Positions 8,504-16,748 of a DNA stretch of 64,000 bases are shown here, one piece after another. Source of the DNA: Mycolicibacter minnesotensis (GTDB lineage Bacteria > Actinomycetota > Actinomycetes > Mycobacteriales > Mycobacteriaceae); assembly GCF_010731755.1 (NCBI RefSeq), contig NZ_AP022589.1:2604001-2668000 (forward strand), read 5' to 3'. The notes under the pieces were generated by a model that saw only the letters and a list, made by a program, of their open reading frames with translations, made no database searches and had not been told where the DNA came from. Made by a program: the position numbers and the translations under genes. How positions within the stretch are numbered: position 1 is the first letter of the stretch; the number at the start of each line of letters is the position of its first letter.

Positions 8504-10354
8504 ATGACTTTTCGACGTCTCAGGATGCAAGACCCAAGTACGCGCAGGATGATGGCAGACCACGGTCGGCGTGCGGTTGGGCTGACAGGCGCGGTCGGCG
8601 CCACGTTGGCTGCGGGCCTCGGGCTGGCGTGCACACCCGAAGCTCATGCCGATGAGTTCGACGTCGTCATCGACCAGATCTTCACTTCGATCACCGGTTT
8701 CTTGACGCAGGAGTCGGTCAGCGGCGCGTTGGGTCCGCAGCTGGATACCGAACTCGTCGGCTGGCTGGGCAGCTTCGATCCGGTTGCCCCGCTCAGCGCT
8801 GACACGCAACTGATGAGTCAGAACTTGCTGGTCAATCCCGGATTCGAGACAGCCGATCCATCCGGCTCGGGCTACAGCGGGGTGACCATACCGGGCTGGA
8901 CCGAGACTGGCACACCGACCGTGATCGGCTATGGCACCCCGGTCGGTTATCCATCCCCGGTGTCCTTTCCCTTGCCGACCGTGTCGGGATTGTTCGGCTT
9001 TCCGCAGACTCCTCCGCCGGGCGGTGGCGACAACTTCGCCGGCGGCGGACCGGTGGGCACGTCCACCATCAGCCAAACCGTCGATCTCGCCGGCGCGGCC
9101 GGAACGCCGTATGCGCTCAGTGCGGATCTCGGTGGCCAAACGTGGAACCCGTCCTATGCCTCAGTGCAGGTCAGCTTCCTCGACGCCAACGGCGACGTGG
9201 TGGGCACCGGTGCGCTCAATCCCGTCACAGTGTGGGATCGCTGGGGTTTCACCGGGTTTGAGGACAGGGAGATCACCGGGACAGTCCCCGACGGCGCCAT
9301 CTCGGCGACGGTGACCACAACCTTCACCGACGAAAACAAGTACCTCGGGGACTACAACGGCGCCTACGCCGACAACGAGTCGTTCACCGTCGGCGATCCA
9401 GCCCTTACCGCCGCACCTCTGGTCGCACCCACGTCCGACGTCGGCCAGCTCGACCACGTGTTCGTGATCTACATGGAGAACAAGGGTGCCGCCGACATCG
9501 TCGGCAGCCCCAACGCGCCGTACATGAACAGCCTGATCAACACCTACGGTTATGACGACAACTACTACGCGCTGGGCCACCCCAGCGACCCGAATTACTT
9601 CCGGATCCTGGGCGGCTCGGACTTCGGGATCGACTACAACACCGGCCTGAACACCATCGACGCGCCGAACCTCATGCAGGAGATGGATCAGGCGGGTGTC
9701 ACCTGGGCCGGCTACGCGCAGAGCATGCCGTCGGCGGGCGACCTGACGGCGTCGGGTGACTACTCTCCCGACCAATTGCCCTTTGGCGATTTCAGCTACG
9801 TCTACGGCAACACTCCCGACTACCTGCAGGAGCACCTGCTACCGCTGACGCAGTTGTCCACCGACCTCAATGACCCGAGCAAGTTCCCCGGATTCACCTG
9901 GATCGCCGCCAACGAGGACAACAACGGGGAAGGCCCGGTCGACTCGCTTAGTGGCGTTCTCCAGTTCATTGCGACCCAGCTCGGAGACCATCAGTACAAC
10001 GTCGCGGCCGCCGACCAGTTCGTCCAGCAGGAGGTCTCCACTATCGAGGGCTCGAAGACCTGGACTGACCCGAACGAGAAGGACGCGATCATCATCGTCA
10101 CGGACGAGGACAACAACAACCTCTCACTGGGCTTCGGTAACCAAGGCAATAACGTTCCGATGATCGTCATCCCGAGTGCGGGCGCCGTGACCTTTGGGGG
10201 AATGCAGTCCGGCAACTTCGCCACCGACGCCTACTACAACGAGTACAGCCTGATGGCCACCATTGAAGACGCCTTGCGGGCTTCGCCGGGAACCCTGGCC
10301 CCGCTGACCGACAACGACACGTACGCCCAGCCGATGAACGCGTTCTGGAAGTGA
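8504..10354 (+). CDS. Secreted phosphoesterase-family protein
   Basis: A 616-residue exported protein. The N-terminus carries a twin-arginine-like signal (GRRAVG, hydrophobic run, then AHA-DE cleavage). Residues of about 105-290 form a beta-rich carbohydrate-binding-like module beginning NLLVNPGFETADPSG, as in DUF642/CBM-type domains. From about 310 on comes a phosphoesterase/alkaline-phosphatase-superfamily domain (HVFVIYMENKGAADI, later IIVTDEDNNN and VPMIVIP) related to phospholipase C and acid-phosphatase families. Metal-binding Glu and Asp residues in ENKG and VTDED are retained. The substrate is not determined. The 174-base gap before it shows no clear promoter. Confidence 0.75.
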   Translation: MTFRRLRMQDPSTRRMMADHGRRAVGLTGAVGATLAAGLGLACTPEAHADEFDVVIDQIFTSITGFLTQESVSGALGPQLDTELVGWLGSFDPVAPLSADTQLMSQNLLVNPGFETADPSGSGYSGVTIPGWTETGTPTVIGYGTPVGYPSPVSFPLPTVSGLFGFPQTPPPGGGDNFAGGGPVGTSTISQTVDLAGAAGTPYALSADLGGQTWNPSYASVQVSFLDANGDVVGTGALNPVTVWDRWGFTGFEDREITGTVPDGAISATVTTTFTDENKYLGDYNGAYADNESFTVGDPALTAAPLVAPTSDVGQLDHVFVIYMENKGAADIVGSPNAPYMNSLINTYGYDDNYYALGHPSDPNYFRILGGSDFGIDYNTGLNTIDAPNLMQEMDQAGVTWAGYAQSMPSAGDLTASGDYSPDQLPFGDFSYVYGNTPDYLQEHLLPLTQLSTDLNDPSKFPGFTWIAANEDNNGEGPVDSLSGVLQFIATQLGDHQYNVAAADQFVQQEVSTIEGSKTWTDPNEKDAIIIVTDEDNNNLSLGFGNQGNNVPMIVIPSAGAVTFGGMQSGNFATDAYYNEYSLMATIEDALRASPGTLAPLTDNDTYAQPMNAFWK

Positions 10355-10391
10355 TGGTCGCGCTCCGGCAGCTAATACATTAATCACGTGG

Positions 10392-10464
10392 TGCCCCCGG
10401 CAGGATTCGAACCTGCGACACCGGCTTTAGGAGAGCCGTGCTCTATCCCCTGAGCTACGGGGGC
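10392..10464 (-). tRNA. tRNA-Arg (CCT anticodon)
   Basis: On the minus strand the gene starts GCCCCCGTAGCTCAGGGG and ends GCCGGGGGCA. It has a paired 7-bp acceptor stem, D arm, anticodon stem CGGCT/AGCCG around loop CTCCTAA, and T arm with GTTCGAATC. The anticodon is CCT, reading AGG arginine codons. The CCA end is not encoded. Confidence 0.95.
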
Positions 10465-10530
10465 GGGAGAACCCGCGGGGCCGTTTCATGGTAGTCGCCG
10501 ATCCGTCGGCGGCGGCAGCTGGGCTGGCGG

Positions 10531-10650
10531 CGTTCTGGTCGGCTCGAGGCCGCGCCATCGCGGGTCTTCGCCTTCGATCAGATCCGGGAAGCGCATCGGG
10601 TCATGGAATCCGGCGAGGCCGAGGGCAAAATGGTGGTCCTGGTCGACTGA
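10531..10650 (+). pseudogene. C-terminal remnant of a quinone-oxidoreductase-type zinc-binding dehydrogenase
   Basis: Ending at TGA 10648-10650, one frame reads RVFAFDQIREAHRVMESGEA followed by EGKMVVLVD, the typical C-terminus of the NADPH:quinone reductase/zinc-binding alcohol dehydrogenase family. No start codon with a ribosome binding site and no upstream domain exist. The preceding bases in another frame (LAAFWSARGR) resemble the segment just before, suggesting a frameshift near 10540. The fragment lies just 5' of the tRNA gene and 27 bases before the next gene. I call it a decayed gene. Confidence 0.6.
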
Positions 10651-10677
10651 GGTCTCGGAAAATGCGAGGGTGCACTC

Positions 10678-11430
10678 ATGAGAATCGCGGTTGCCGGTGG
10701 CACGGGAAAGACTGGCCGCCACGTCGTCGAGCATCTGCGCGGCCAAGGACATGATCCGGTGATACTCGCCCGTGCGCACGGGGTGGACCTGCTGGAGAAC
10801 ATCGGTCTGGACGCCGCACTCGAAGGCGTCGACACCATCATCGACGTCGCCGACTTCGCCACCATGAACGCCAAGAAGGCCCGGGCTTCCTTCGGCACCG
10901 CCACAGCGAATCTGCTGGCCGCCGCGCAGCGCAACGGCATCCGCCACCACATCGCGTTGTCGATCGTGGGCAGCGACCGTGTGCACTCCGGCTACTACCA
11001 AGGAAAGCAGCACCAAGAGGAAGTGATCCGGGCCGGCAACGTCCCGTGGACGATCCTGCGCGCCACCCAGTTTCACGAGTTCGTCGACCAGATCCTGGGA
11101 CAGGTGCCCGGCCCGATCGCGGTGATCCCGACCATGCGCACGCAGCCGATCGCCGTCAGTGAGGTCGCCGCCCATCTGTGCACCCTCGCCGTGGGCGAGC
11201 CCCAGCAGATGGCGCCCGAACTCGCGGGCCCCCAGGTGGAGTCGATGGTCGACATGGCCCGCCAATTGCTGCGCCGGCTCCGGCAGCGCCGGCCGGTGAT
11301 CCCCCTGCGACTGCCCGGCGCGGTCGGAAAGGGCATGGCCGGGGGTGCGCTGCTGCCGACGCACCCGGGGCCCCGTGGCCAGCAGACGTTCGCCGAATGG
11401 CTGGATGCCCACGTTCCGGCCGTTCGGTGA
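10678..11430 (+). CDS. NAD(P)-binding atypical SDR (NmrA-like)
   Basis: A 250-residue Rossmann protein starting MRIAVAGGTGKTGRHVVEHL, whose GGTGKTG loop is the NmrA/atypical short-chain dehydrogenase nucleotide-binding motif. It continues with VDTIIDVADF and the segment VPWTILRATQFHEFV, typical of NmrA-like and SDR_a5 proteins. There is no classical Tyr-x3-Lys catalytic pair, so it may be a redox sensor or a reductase of unknown substrate. The small membrane-protein gene follows after 44 bases. Confidence 0.8.
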   Translation: MRIAVAGGTGKTGRHVVEHLRGQGHDPVILARAHGVDLLENIGLDAALEGVDTIIDVADFATMNAKKARASFGTATANLLAAAQRNGIRHHIALSIVGSDRVHSGYYQGKQHQEEVIRAGNVPWTILRATQFHEFVDQILGQVPGPIAVIPTMRTQPIAVSEVAAHLCTLAVGEPQQMAPELAGPQVESMVDMARQLLRRLRQRRPVIPLRLPGAVGKGMAGGALLPTHPGPRGQQTFAEWLDAHVPAVR

Positions 11431-11474
11431 TCGGTGTGTCGTCACACAATCGCCCGCTGCGTCGTCAAGGGGGC

Positions 11475-11891
11475 ATGAACCTCACTGTGCATCGCGTGTG
11501 TCTGACCGTGTTGACGATCTTCGGGCTCAGCCTGGGGCTGTGGGCGTATTTCGCCCCGCTGCACTGGTACACCACCTTCCCCGGAATGGGCATGACCTGG
11601 CTGCCGGTACTGGGCCCCTACAACGAACACCTCGTCAAGGATGTCGGCGGCATGTTCTCGGCGTTAGGGGTGCTCAGCGCGCTGGCCTTGTACTACCTGC
11701 GCAACCGCGCCGTCGTCGTCATCACCGCGGTCAGCTGGTCGATCTTTAACCTGTCGCACCTGATCTACCACCTCGGCATGCTGCACATGTACGGACCGCG
11801 GGACGCAGTGCTCAACGCCGTGGGGCTGAGTCTGCTGCTGGTGGTGTCGCTTGTGCTGCTTGTGCCTCCGCGCGGGCCCGCAGGGGGATAG
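11475..11891 (+). CDS. Four-helix membrane protein
   Basis: A 138-residue protein with four hydrophobic helices (about 5-24, 58-76, 80-97 and 112-132). Between them is a conserved-looking loop YTTFPGMGMTWLPVLGPYNEHLVKD (about 32-56). Similar small proteins are annotated as hypothetical in mycobacteria. The ATG at 11475 is preceded by AAGGGGG; the longer frame upstream overlaps the SDR gene and is rejected. Function unknown. Confidence 0.7.
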   Translation: MNLTVHRVCLTVLTIFGLSLGLWAYFAPLHWYTTFPGMGMTWLPVLGPYNEHLVKDVGGMFSALGVLSALALYYLRNRAVVVITAVSWSIFNLSHLIYHLGMLHMYGPRDAVLNAVGLSLLLVVSLVLLVPPRGPAGG

Positions 11892-11951
11892 ATTTCCGGT
11901 GACGTGGTGCACCACCGCACCCCGCTCCGGGCGACAGCACCGAGGACCCGC

Positions 11952-13628
11952 ATGACAAATGACTACGACGTCGTGGTGATCGGCTCCGGCTTCGGGGGCA
12001 GCGTGTCCGCCCTGCGATTGACCGAGAAGGGTTACCGGGTCGGTGTCCTGGACATGGGGCGCCGTTGGCAACCCACCGATTTCCCGCCCAACAACTGGCA
12101 TGTCCGCAAGGCCATGTGGGCCCCGAAACTGGGGTGCTTCGGCCCGCAGCGGCTGACGATACTGGGCAAGACGTTCATCGCCAGCGCGGTCGGGGTCGGC
12201 GGCGGTTCGCTGATCTATGGCAACACCCTGTACGAGCCATTGGAGCGATTCTTCGACGATCCGCAGTGGGCACACATCACCGACTGGCGAGATGAGCTCG
12301 CGCCGTACTACGACCAGGCCCGACGAATGCTGGGAGTGACACCCACCCCGCACACCACTCCGGCCGACGAGGTCTTGCTGGCGGTGGCCCGAGATCTCGG
12401 GGTCGAAGACACCTATCACCCCACCAACGTCGGCGTCTTCTTCGGCGACGAGCCCGGCAAGACCGTCGCCGATCCATTCTTCGGCGGGGCGGGGCCGCAC
12501 CGCACCGGATGCATCGGCTGCGCGCAGTGCTTTACCGGCTGCCCGCACGGCGCCAAGAACACCACCGAGACCAACTACCTGTACCTGGCCGAGCGCGCCG
12601 GCGCCCAGATCCATCCGATGACCATGGTCACCGATGTGCGCCCGAATGGCGACGGATATGTCGTCAGCACGGTGCGCACCGGCCGATGGGTGCGCAAACG
12701 CCGGCAGGACTTCACCGCCGGCCAGGTGGTGTTCGCCGCGGCATCGCTGGGCACCCAGCGACTGCTGCACAAGCTGCGCGACACCGGTTCGCTGCCGCAC
12801 CTTTCGGACCGTCTGGGCGAGCTGACTCGCACCAACTCCGAAGAAGTGCCCGTGGTGTTCGCGCCCGATCGTGATGATTTCGCCCAGGGTGTGGCGATCA
12901 CCTCCTCGATCCACCCGGAGGCCAACACCCACATCGAGGTGTGCCGCTACGGCAAGGGCTCGAACCTCTTGTCGATGATGGGCACCCATCTGATCGACGG
13001 GGGGCCGTGGCGATTCGCGCGGCTCATGCTGACCATCGCACGGCACCCGGCGATGATGCTGCGCAGTATGTTTCCGCGCAACGCCTCGGCGCACTCGATC
13101 ATCATTCTGGTGATGCAGTCACTGGACAACTCGCTGACCACGTATCGCAAACGGGGCCTGTTCGGCACCCGAATGACCGCCAAGCAGGGTGTGGGCGAAC
13201 CCAATCCGGACTGGATCCCGACGGCCCACGATGTTGCCCGCCGGATGGCCGACAAGGTCGGTGGGATCGCCGGAGGTACCTACCTCGACGCGCTCAACAT
13301 CCCCCTGACGGCACACTTCATCGGCGGCTGCCCCATCGGAGACTCCGCGCAGTCCGGCGTCATCGATCCCTATCAGCGGGCCTACGGACACCCCGGCCTG
13401 CATGTCGTCGACGGGTCGGCGATCACCGCCAATCTCGGCGTGAACCCCTCGTTCACCATCACGGCCCAGGCCGAACGCGCGATGGCGTTGTGGCCCAACA
13501 ACGGGGAGCCGGACTCCCGCCCGCCATTGGGGGAGCCCTACCGGCGTATCGCGCCGGTTCGGCCGGTGCGCCCGGCCGTGCCCGAGAGTGCCCCGGGTGC
13601 GCTGCGTCTGCCGCTGTCGCCGGGCTGA
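11952..13628 (+). CDS. GMC-type FAD oxidoreductase, ChoD-like
   Basis: A 558-residue flavoenzyme with FAD-binding GSGFGG (11-16) near the N-terminus and the C-terminal substrate/FAD half HFIGGCPIG, then VVDGSAITANLGVNPSFTITAQAERA. It closely resembles M. tuberculosis ChoD (Rv3409c), annotated as cholesterol oxidase, but is diverged enough to be a paralogue. Cys187, Cys190, Cys193 and Cys197 form a CIGCAQCFTGCPHGAKN motif that looks like a ferredoxin-type cluster site; ChoD has the equivalent cysteines. The start is taken at MTNDYD because the FAD motif follows directly. The MarR gene follows 26 bases downstream. Confidence 0.85.
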   Translation: MTNDYDVVVIGSGFGGSVSALRLTEKGYRVGVLDMGRRWQPTDFPPNNWHVRKAMWAPKLGCFGPQRLTILGKTFIASAVGVGGGSLIYGNTLYEPLERFFDDPQWAHITDWRDELAPYYDQARRMLGVTPTPHTTPADEVLLAVARDLGVEDTYHPTNVGVFFGDEPGKTVADPFFGGAGPHRTGCIGCAQCFTGCPHGAKNTTETNYLYLAERAGAQIHPMTMVTDVRPNGDGYVVSTVRTGRWVRKRRQDFTAGQVVFAAASLGTQRLLHKLRDTGSLPHLSDRLGELTRTNSEEVPVVFAPDRDDFAQGVAITSSIHPEANTHIEVCRYGKGSNLLSMMGTHLIDGGPWRFARLMLTIARHPAMMLRSMFPRNASAHSIIILVMQSLDNSLTTYRKRGLFGTRMTAKQGVGEPNPDWIPTAHDVARRMADKVGGIAGGTYLDALNIPLTAHFIGGCPIGDSAQSGVIDPYQRAYGHPGLHVVDGSAITANLGVNPSFTITAQAERAMALWPNNGEPDSRPPLGEPYRRIAPVRPVRPAVPESAPGALRLPLSPG

Positions 13629-13654
13629 TCGCAGCGATATCGTTGTCAACCGTC

Positions 13655-14140
13655 ATGAAACCGGATGAGGACGCTGTTGCGCGAGAGGCGCTGGAGTCGC
13701 TGATCTCCGCTGATATGCGTGAGCTGGCCGCCGAATCCGAACAGATCGGACAGCGGTTCGCCGGTTCCAACCACGTTCGACAGACCGACTTCCGCGCCCT
13801 GCTGCACATCATGGTCGCCGAGACAGCCGGAACCCCAATCGGTCCCAGTGAGCTGCGTCAACGCATGGGGCTGTCGGGTGCGGCCATCACCTACCTGGTC
13901 GATCGACTCATTCAGTCCGGCCATGTGCGGCGCGAAGCTCACGCTTCGGATCGACGCAAGGTCGCATTGCGCTACTCCGAACTCGGCTTGGACACCGCAC
14001 GAGCGTTTTTCACCCCGTTGCAAGGTCACACGCAGCGGGCGCTCGCGGAGTTCTCCGACGCCGACCTGCAAACGACCCACCGGGTCCTGGCTGCCGTCAT
14101 CTCGGCGATGCGACAGTTCGATTCCGACCTGGAGAAGTAG
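13655..14140 (+). CDS. MarR family transcriptional regulator
   Basis: A 161-residue winged-helix regulator. The DNA-binding region includes IGPSELRQRMGLSGAAITYLVDRLIQSGHVRRE, followed by the wing SDRRKVALRYSELG, the MarR signature. Its stop codon TAG shares one base with the GTG start of the photolyase gene, so the two are probably translationally coupled. A cluster of ATTCAT/ATGAAT half-sites after the photolyase gene is a possible target. A TTG four codons upstream is an alternative start. Confidence 0.85.
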   Translation: MKPDEDAVAREALESLISADMRELAAESEQIGQRFAGSNHVRQTDFRALLHIMVAETAGTPIGPSELRQRMGLSGAAITYLVDRLIQSGHVRREAHASDRRKVALRYSELGLDTARAFFTPLQGHTQRALAEFSDADLQTTHRVLAAVISAMRQFDSDLEK

Positions 14141-15489
14141 TGCCGGTCCTGCTGTGGTACCGCCGCGACCTGCGAGTCGAGGACTTGCCGTCCCTGGCGG
14201 CCGCGCTCGACGAAGGCCCTGAGGTGTTGGCCTGCTTCGTGCTGGACCCGCAGCTGGAGACCTCGGCTGGGCAGCGTCGACTGCAGTATCTGGGTCAGTC
14301 GCTGCGGCGGCTGAGCGACGACCTCGACGGCCGGCTGCTGATCACCCGTGGACGTCCGCAGGAGCGGATCCCGCAGATCGCGGCCGCGATCGGCGCGTCG
14401 GCGGTACACGTCTCAGAGGATTTCGCCCCCTTCGGCCGCCGGCGTGACGAGCGGGTGCGTGCCACGCTCGGCGATATACCGCTGGTGGCCACCGGCTCGC
14501 CGTACCTGGCCTCTCCGGGGCGCGTCGTCAAAGACGACGGGACTCCCTATCGGGTCTTCACCCCGTTCTTTCGGCGGTGGCGTGAGCACGGTTGGCGGCG
14601 ACCGGCGAACTCACGGCCCGACTCGGCACACCTGATCGACCCGAGTGAGCTGCCCCGCGAGTCCGCTCACCCGGTGGACATCCCCGACTTCGGTGGTCGA
14701 CTCGCGTTCCCGGCCGGGGAAGCGGCGGCGCTCGAGCACTGGCGGGGGTTCGTCAGCAGCGGGCTGGAGCGCTACGAGCAGGACCGCGACCGCCCCGACC
14801 TCGATTGCACAAGCCGCATGTCGGTCTACCTGAAATTCGGCAACATTCATCCGCGCACCATGGCCGCCGACCTCGACCTGAAGAAGTCGGGTGCCGCGGC
14901 GTATCTGCGGCAGCTGGCCTTTCGGGATTTCTATGCCGCGGTGCTGCACTTCTGGCCCCGCAGTGCCTGGCACAACTGGAACCAGGAGTTCGACGCCATC
15001 GAGACCGACACCGATGCCCAGGCGCGACGTCAGTTCGAGCGTTGGAAGGCCGGGGAGACCGGTTTTCCGATCGTGGACGCAGGCATGCGGGAACTGCGCG
15101 AAACGGGTTTCATGCACAACCGGGTGCGCATGATCGCGGCATCGTTCCTCGTCAAAGATCTGCATCTGCCGTGGCAGTGGGGTGCCCGCTGGTTCATGGA
15201 CCAACTGCTCGATGGCGACGTGGCCAACAACCAACACGGCTGGCAGTGGTGTGCGGGCTGCGGCACCGACGCGGCGCCCTACTTCCGAGTCTTCAACCCG
15301 ACGTTGCAGGGCGCCAAGTTCGACCCCGAAGGCTGCTATGTGCGTCGCTGGGTTCCCGAACTGGCCGATGTCCCCGACGCACATCTGCAGCGGGCTGCAC
15401 CGCCGCCGGGCTATCCCCAGCCCATGGTGGACCACGGACGCGAGCGCGCCGAGGCGCTGCGCCGGTACCAGCACCTTAGTGATTCATAA
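14140..15489 (+). CDS. phr: Deoxyribodipyrimidine photolyase
   Basis: A 449-residue DNA photolyase that repairs UV-induced pyrimidine dimers using FAD and light. The N-terminal alpha/beta antenna domain starts LLWYRRDLRVEDLPSL. The C-terminal FAD domain has TGFPIVDAGMRELRETGFMHNRVRMIAASFLVKDL (about 307-341), and then DGDVANNQHGWQW and AAPYFRVFNPTLQGAKFDP, the class I CPD photolyase signature. It starts at a GTG overlapping the MarR stop codon. With SOUL and TspO genes behind it, a light- or porphyrin-linked stress role for this block is likely. Confidence 0.95.
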   Translation: MPVLLWYRRDLRVEDLPSLAAALDEGPEVLACFVLDPQLETSAGQRRLQYLGQSLRRLSDDLDGRLLITRGRPQERIPQIAAAIGASAVHVSEDFAPFGRRRDERVRATLGDIPLVATGSPYLASPGRVVKDDGTPYRVFTPFFRRWREHGWRRPANSRPDSAHLIDPSELPRESAHPVDIPDFGGRLAFPAGEAAALEHWRGFVSSGLERYEQDRDRPDLDCTSRMSVYLKFGNIHPRTMAADLDLKKSGAAAYLRQLAFRDFYAAVLHFWPRSAWHNWNQEFDAIETDTDAQARRQFERWKAGETGFPIVDAGMRELRETGFMHNRVRMIAASFLVKDLHLPWQWGARWFMDQLLDGDVANNQHGWQWCAGCGTDAAPYFRVFNPTLQGAKFDPEGCYVRRWVPELADVPDAHLQRAAPPPGYPQPMVDHGRERAEALRRYQHLSDS

Positions 15490-15512
15490 AATGAATGATT
15501 CATTTATTGAAT
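15482..15512. promoter_or_regulatory. Alternating ATTCAT/ATGAAT half-sites, putative operator
   Basis: Within 31 bases four alternating half-sites occur: ATTCAT, ATGAAT, ATTCAT and ATTGAAT. ATTCAT-AAA-ATGAAT (15482-15496) and ATGAAT-G-ATTCAT (15491-15503) are perfect inverted repeats. The stretch is strikingly AT-rich, overlaps the photolyase stop codon and lies about 90-120 bases before the SOUL gene. It is a good candidate operator/promoter, perhaps for the nearby MarR protein. Confidence 0.5.
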
Positions 15513-15534
15513 AGATGTGTGGCGTCGGCGTACA

Positions 15535-15558
15535 GTCGGTGGTCTACCGACACCACCG
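15535..15558 (+). promoter_or_regulatory. Stem-loop in the SOUL gene leader
   Basis: CGGTGGT (15537-15543) pairs with ACCACCG (15552-15558). An alternative stem GTCGGT (15535-15540) pairs with ACCGAC (15546-15551). The two stems are mutually exclusive and sit about ten bases before a small upstream ORF, so they could form a leader structure. Confidence 0.3.
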
Positions 15559-15567
15559 GGAGTGGCC

Positions 15568-15603
15568 ATGATCAGTAACGGCACGAGTGCGGGGCGAGCA
15601 TGA
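15568..15603 (+). CDS. 11-residue upstream ORF overlapping the SOUL start
   Basis: An ATG preceded by GGGAGTGG opens an 11-codon ORF (MISNGTSAGRA) whose TGA overlaps the ATG of the SOUL gene (ATGA). This arrangement suits translational coupling. No coding evidence beyond the ribosome binding site and overlap is available. Confidence 0.3.
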   Translation: MISNGTSAGRA

Positions 15604-16241
15604 GCGGAATACTCTCGGCGGCGACTGCCGCCCTTCAGGGTGTCGGATCGGTGGTCGGCGTCCGCAACGGAACCGACGAGCCTCCCTTCACAGTGGAGCA
15701 GCGAACCCGCGATGTGGAGACTCGCCGCTATGCCGAACGTGTGGCGGCGGAGACCGTTGTCACCGGTGATGAGGAGAGCGCCCGTAGCGCGGGCTTTCGG
15801 CGCCTGGCCGGCTATATCTTCGGCGGCAATCACTCGCGTACCAAGATTGCGATGACCGCTCCCGTCGCCCAGGACCCCGCCGCTCCGGCGGGGGAGAAGA
15901 TCTCCATGACGGCGCCGGTCGCCCAGCAATCCGGCGCTGCAGGCCAATGGGTGATTCGTTTCTTCATGCCGACCGGTATCGGCCTGGAATCGCTGCCGGA
16001 GCCCGACAATGCCACCGTGCGACTGGTGCGGGTGCCCGCGGAAACTGTCGCGGTGCACACCTTCTCCGGAGATCGTGGCCGTCGTGCAATAGAAACGCAC
16101 ACCGCGACGCTGCTCAACGCCCTCAAAGACCTGCATTGCGAGCCGGTCGGGGTGCCGCAGGCGTGGTTCTACGATCCGCCATGGACCCTTCCGATGTTTC
16201 GCCGCAACGAGATTGCGGTAGCTATCACCCAGAACGATTGA
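15600..16241 (+). CDS. SOUL family haem-binding protein
   Basis: A 213-residue SOUL/HBP23-family protein. The family hallmarks are present: FTVEQRTRDVETRRYAERV, GFRRLAGYIFGGNHSRTKIAMTAPV, a second ISMTAPV repeat and WVIRFFMPTGIGLESLP, ending with AWFYDPPWTLPMFRRNEIAV. The family binds haem or porphyrins in eukaryotes; the bacterial role is not established. The N-terminal 25 residues are weakly hydrophobic. It lies between photolyase and TspO genes, both plausibly linked to porphyrin and light stress. Confidence 0.88.
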   Translation: MSGILSAATAALQGVGSVVGVRNGTDEPPFTVEQRTRDVETRRYAERVAAETVVTGDEESARSAGFRRLAGYIFGGNHSRTKIAMTAPVAQDPAAPAGEKISMTAPVAQQSGAAGQWVIRFFMPTGIGLESLPEPDNATVRLVRVPAETVAVHTFSGDRGRRAIETHTATLLNALKDLHCEPVGVPQAWFYDPPWTLPMFRRNEIAVAITQND

Positions 16242-16256
16242 CCAACAAGGAGTCAC

Positions 16257-16745
16257 GTGCGCATCTCAACCCTGCTCGGTACCGGCGCCGCCGTCACCGC
16301 TGCCGCCGCCACGGGAACCATCGCTACCACCCCCGCAGTCCAATCTGACTGGTACGAAAATCTGGTCAAGCCCGCATATCAGCCACCGCGCCAAGCCTTT
16401 CCGATAGTGTGGCCTGCGCTCTACGCCGACATCGCCGCGGTCTCGGCGGCCACCATCGATGAACTCAGCGACCGCGGGGAAGTCGCGCAGCGCCGCAACT
16501 ACATCGCCGCTCTGCTGGTCAACCTCGTCCTCAACGCGGGCTGGTCGTGGCTGTTCTTCAACCGCCGCCGCCTCGGCCCGGCCACCGCGGTCAGCGTGGC
16601 GCTGGCGACCAGCAGTGCCGACCTGGCGCGCCGGGCCGTCGCCGTTCGAGGTGTTCGGGCGGTGCCCCTGGTGCTGTATCCACTGTGGGTCACCTTTGCC
16701 ACCGTGCTGTGCGGACACATCGCGGTACTCAATCGCCGCCGGTGA
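16257..16745 (+). CDS. tspO: TspO/MBR family membrane protein
   Basis: A 162-residue TspO homologue starting at GTG with AAGGAG upstream. The family pattern is clear: WYENLVKPAYQPPRQAFPIVWPALY (about 32-56), LVLNAGWSWLFFNRR (about 92-106) and a last helix PLVLYPLWVTFATVLCGHI. Helix 1 is preceded by a signal-like alanine-rich segment. TspO binds porphyrins and is tied to oxidative or photo-stress in bacteria. It is probably cotranscribed with the SOUL gene 15 bases upstream. Confidence 0.88.
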   Translation: MRISTLLGTGAAVTAAAATGTIATTPAVQSDWYENLVKPAYQPPRQAFPIVWPALYADIAAVSAATIDELSDRGEVAQRRNYIAALLVNLVLNAGWSWLFFNRRRLGPATAVSVALATSSADLARRAVAVRGVRAVPLVLYPLWVTFATVLCGHIAVLNRRR

Positions 16746-16748
16746 GAC

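Noticed and set aside
11664..13094. Minus-strand frame of 476 codons opposite the ChoD-like gene
   Set aside because: Antisense shadow: Gly/Arg/His/Gln-rich translation without domain motifs, while the plus strand encodes a clear flavoenzyme.
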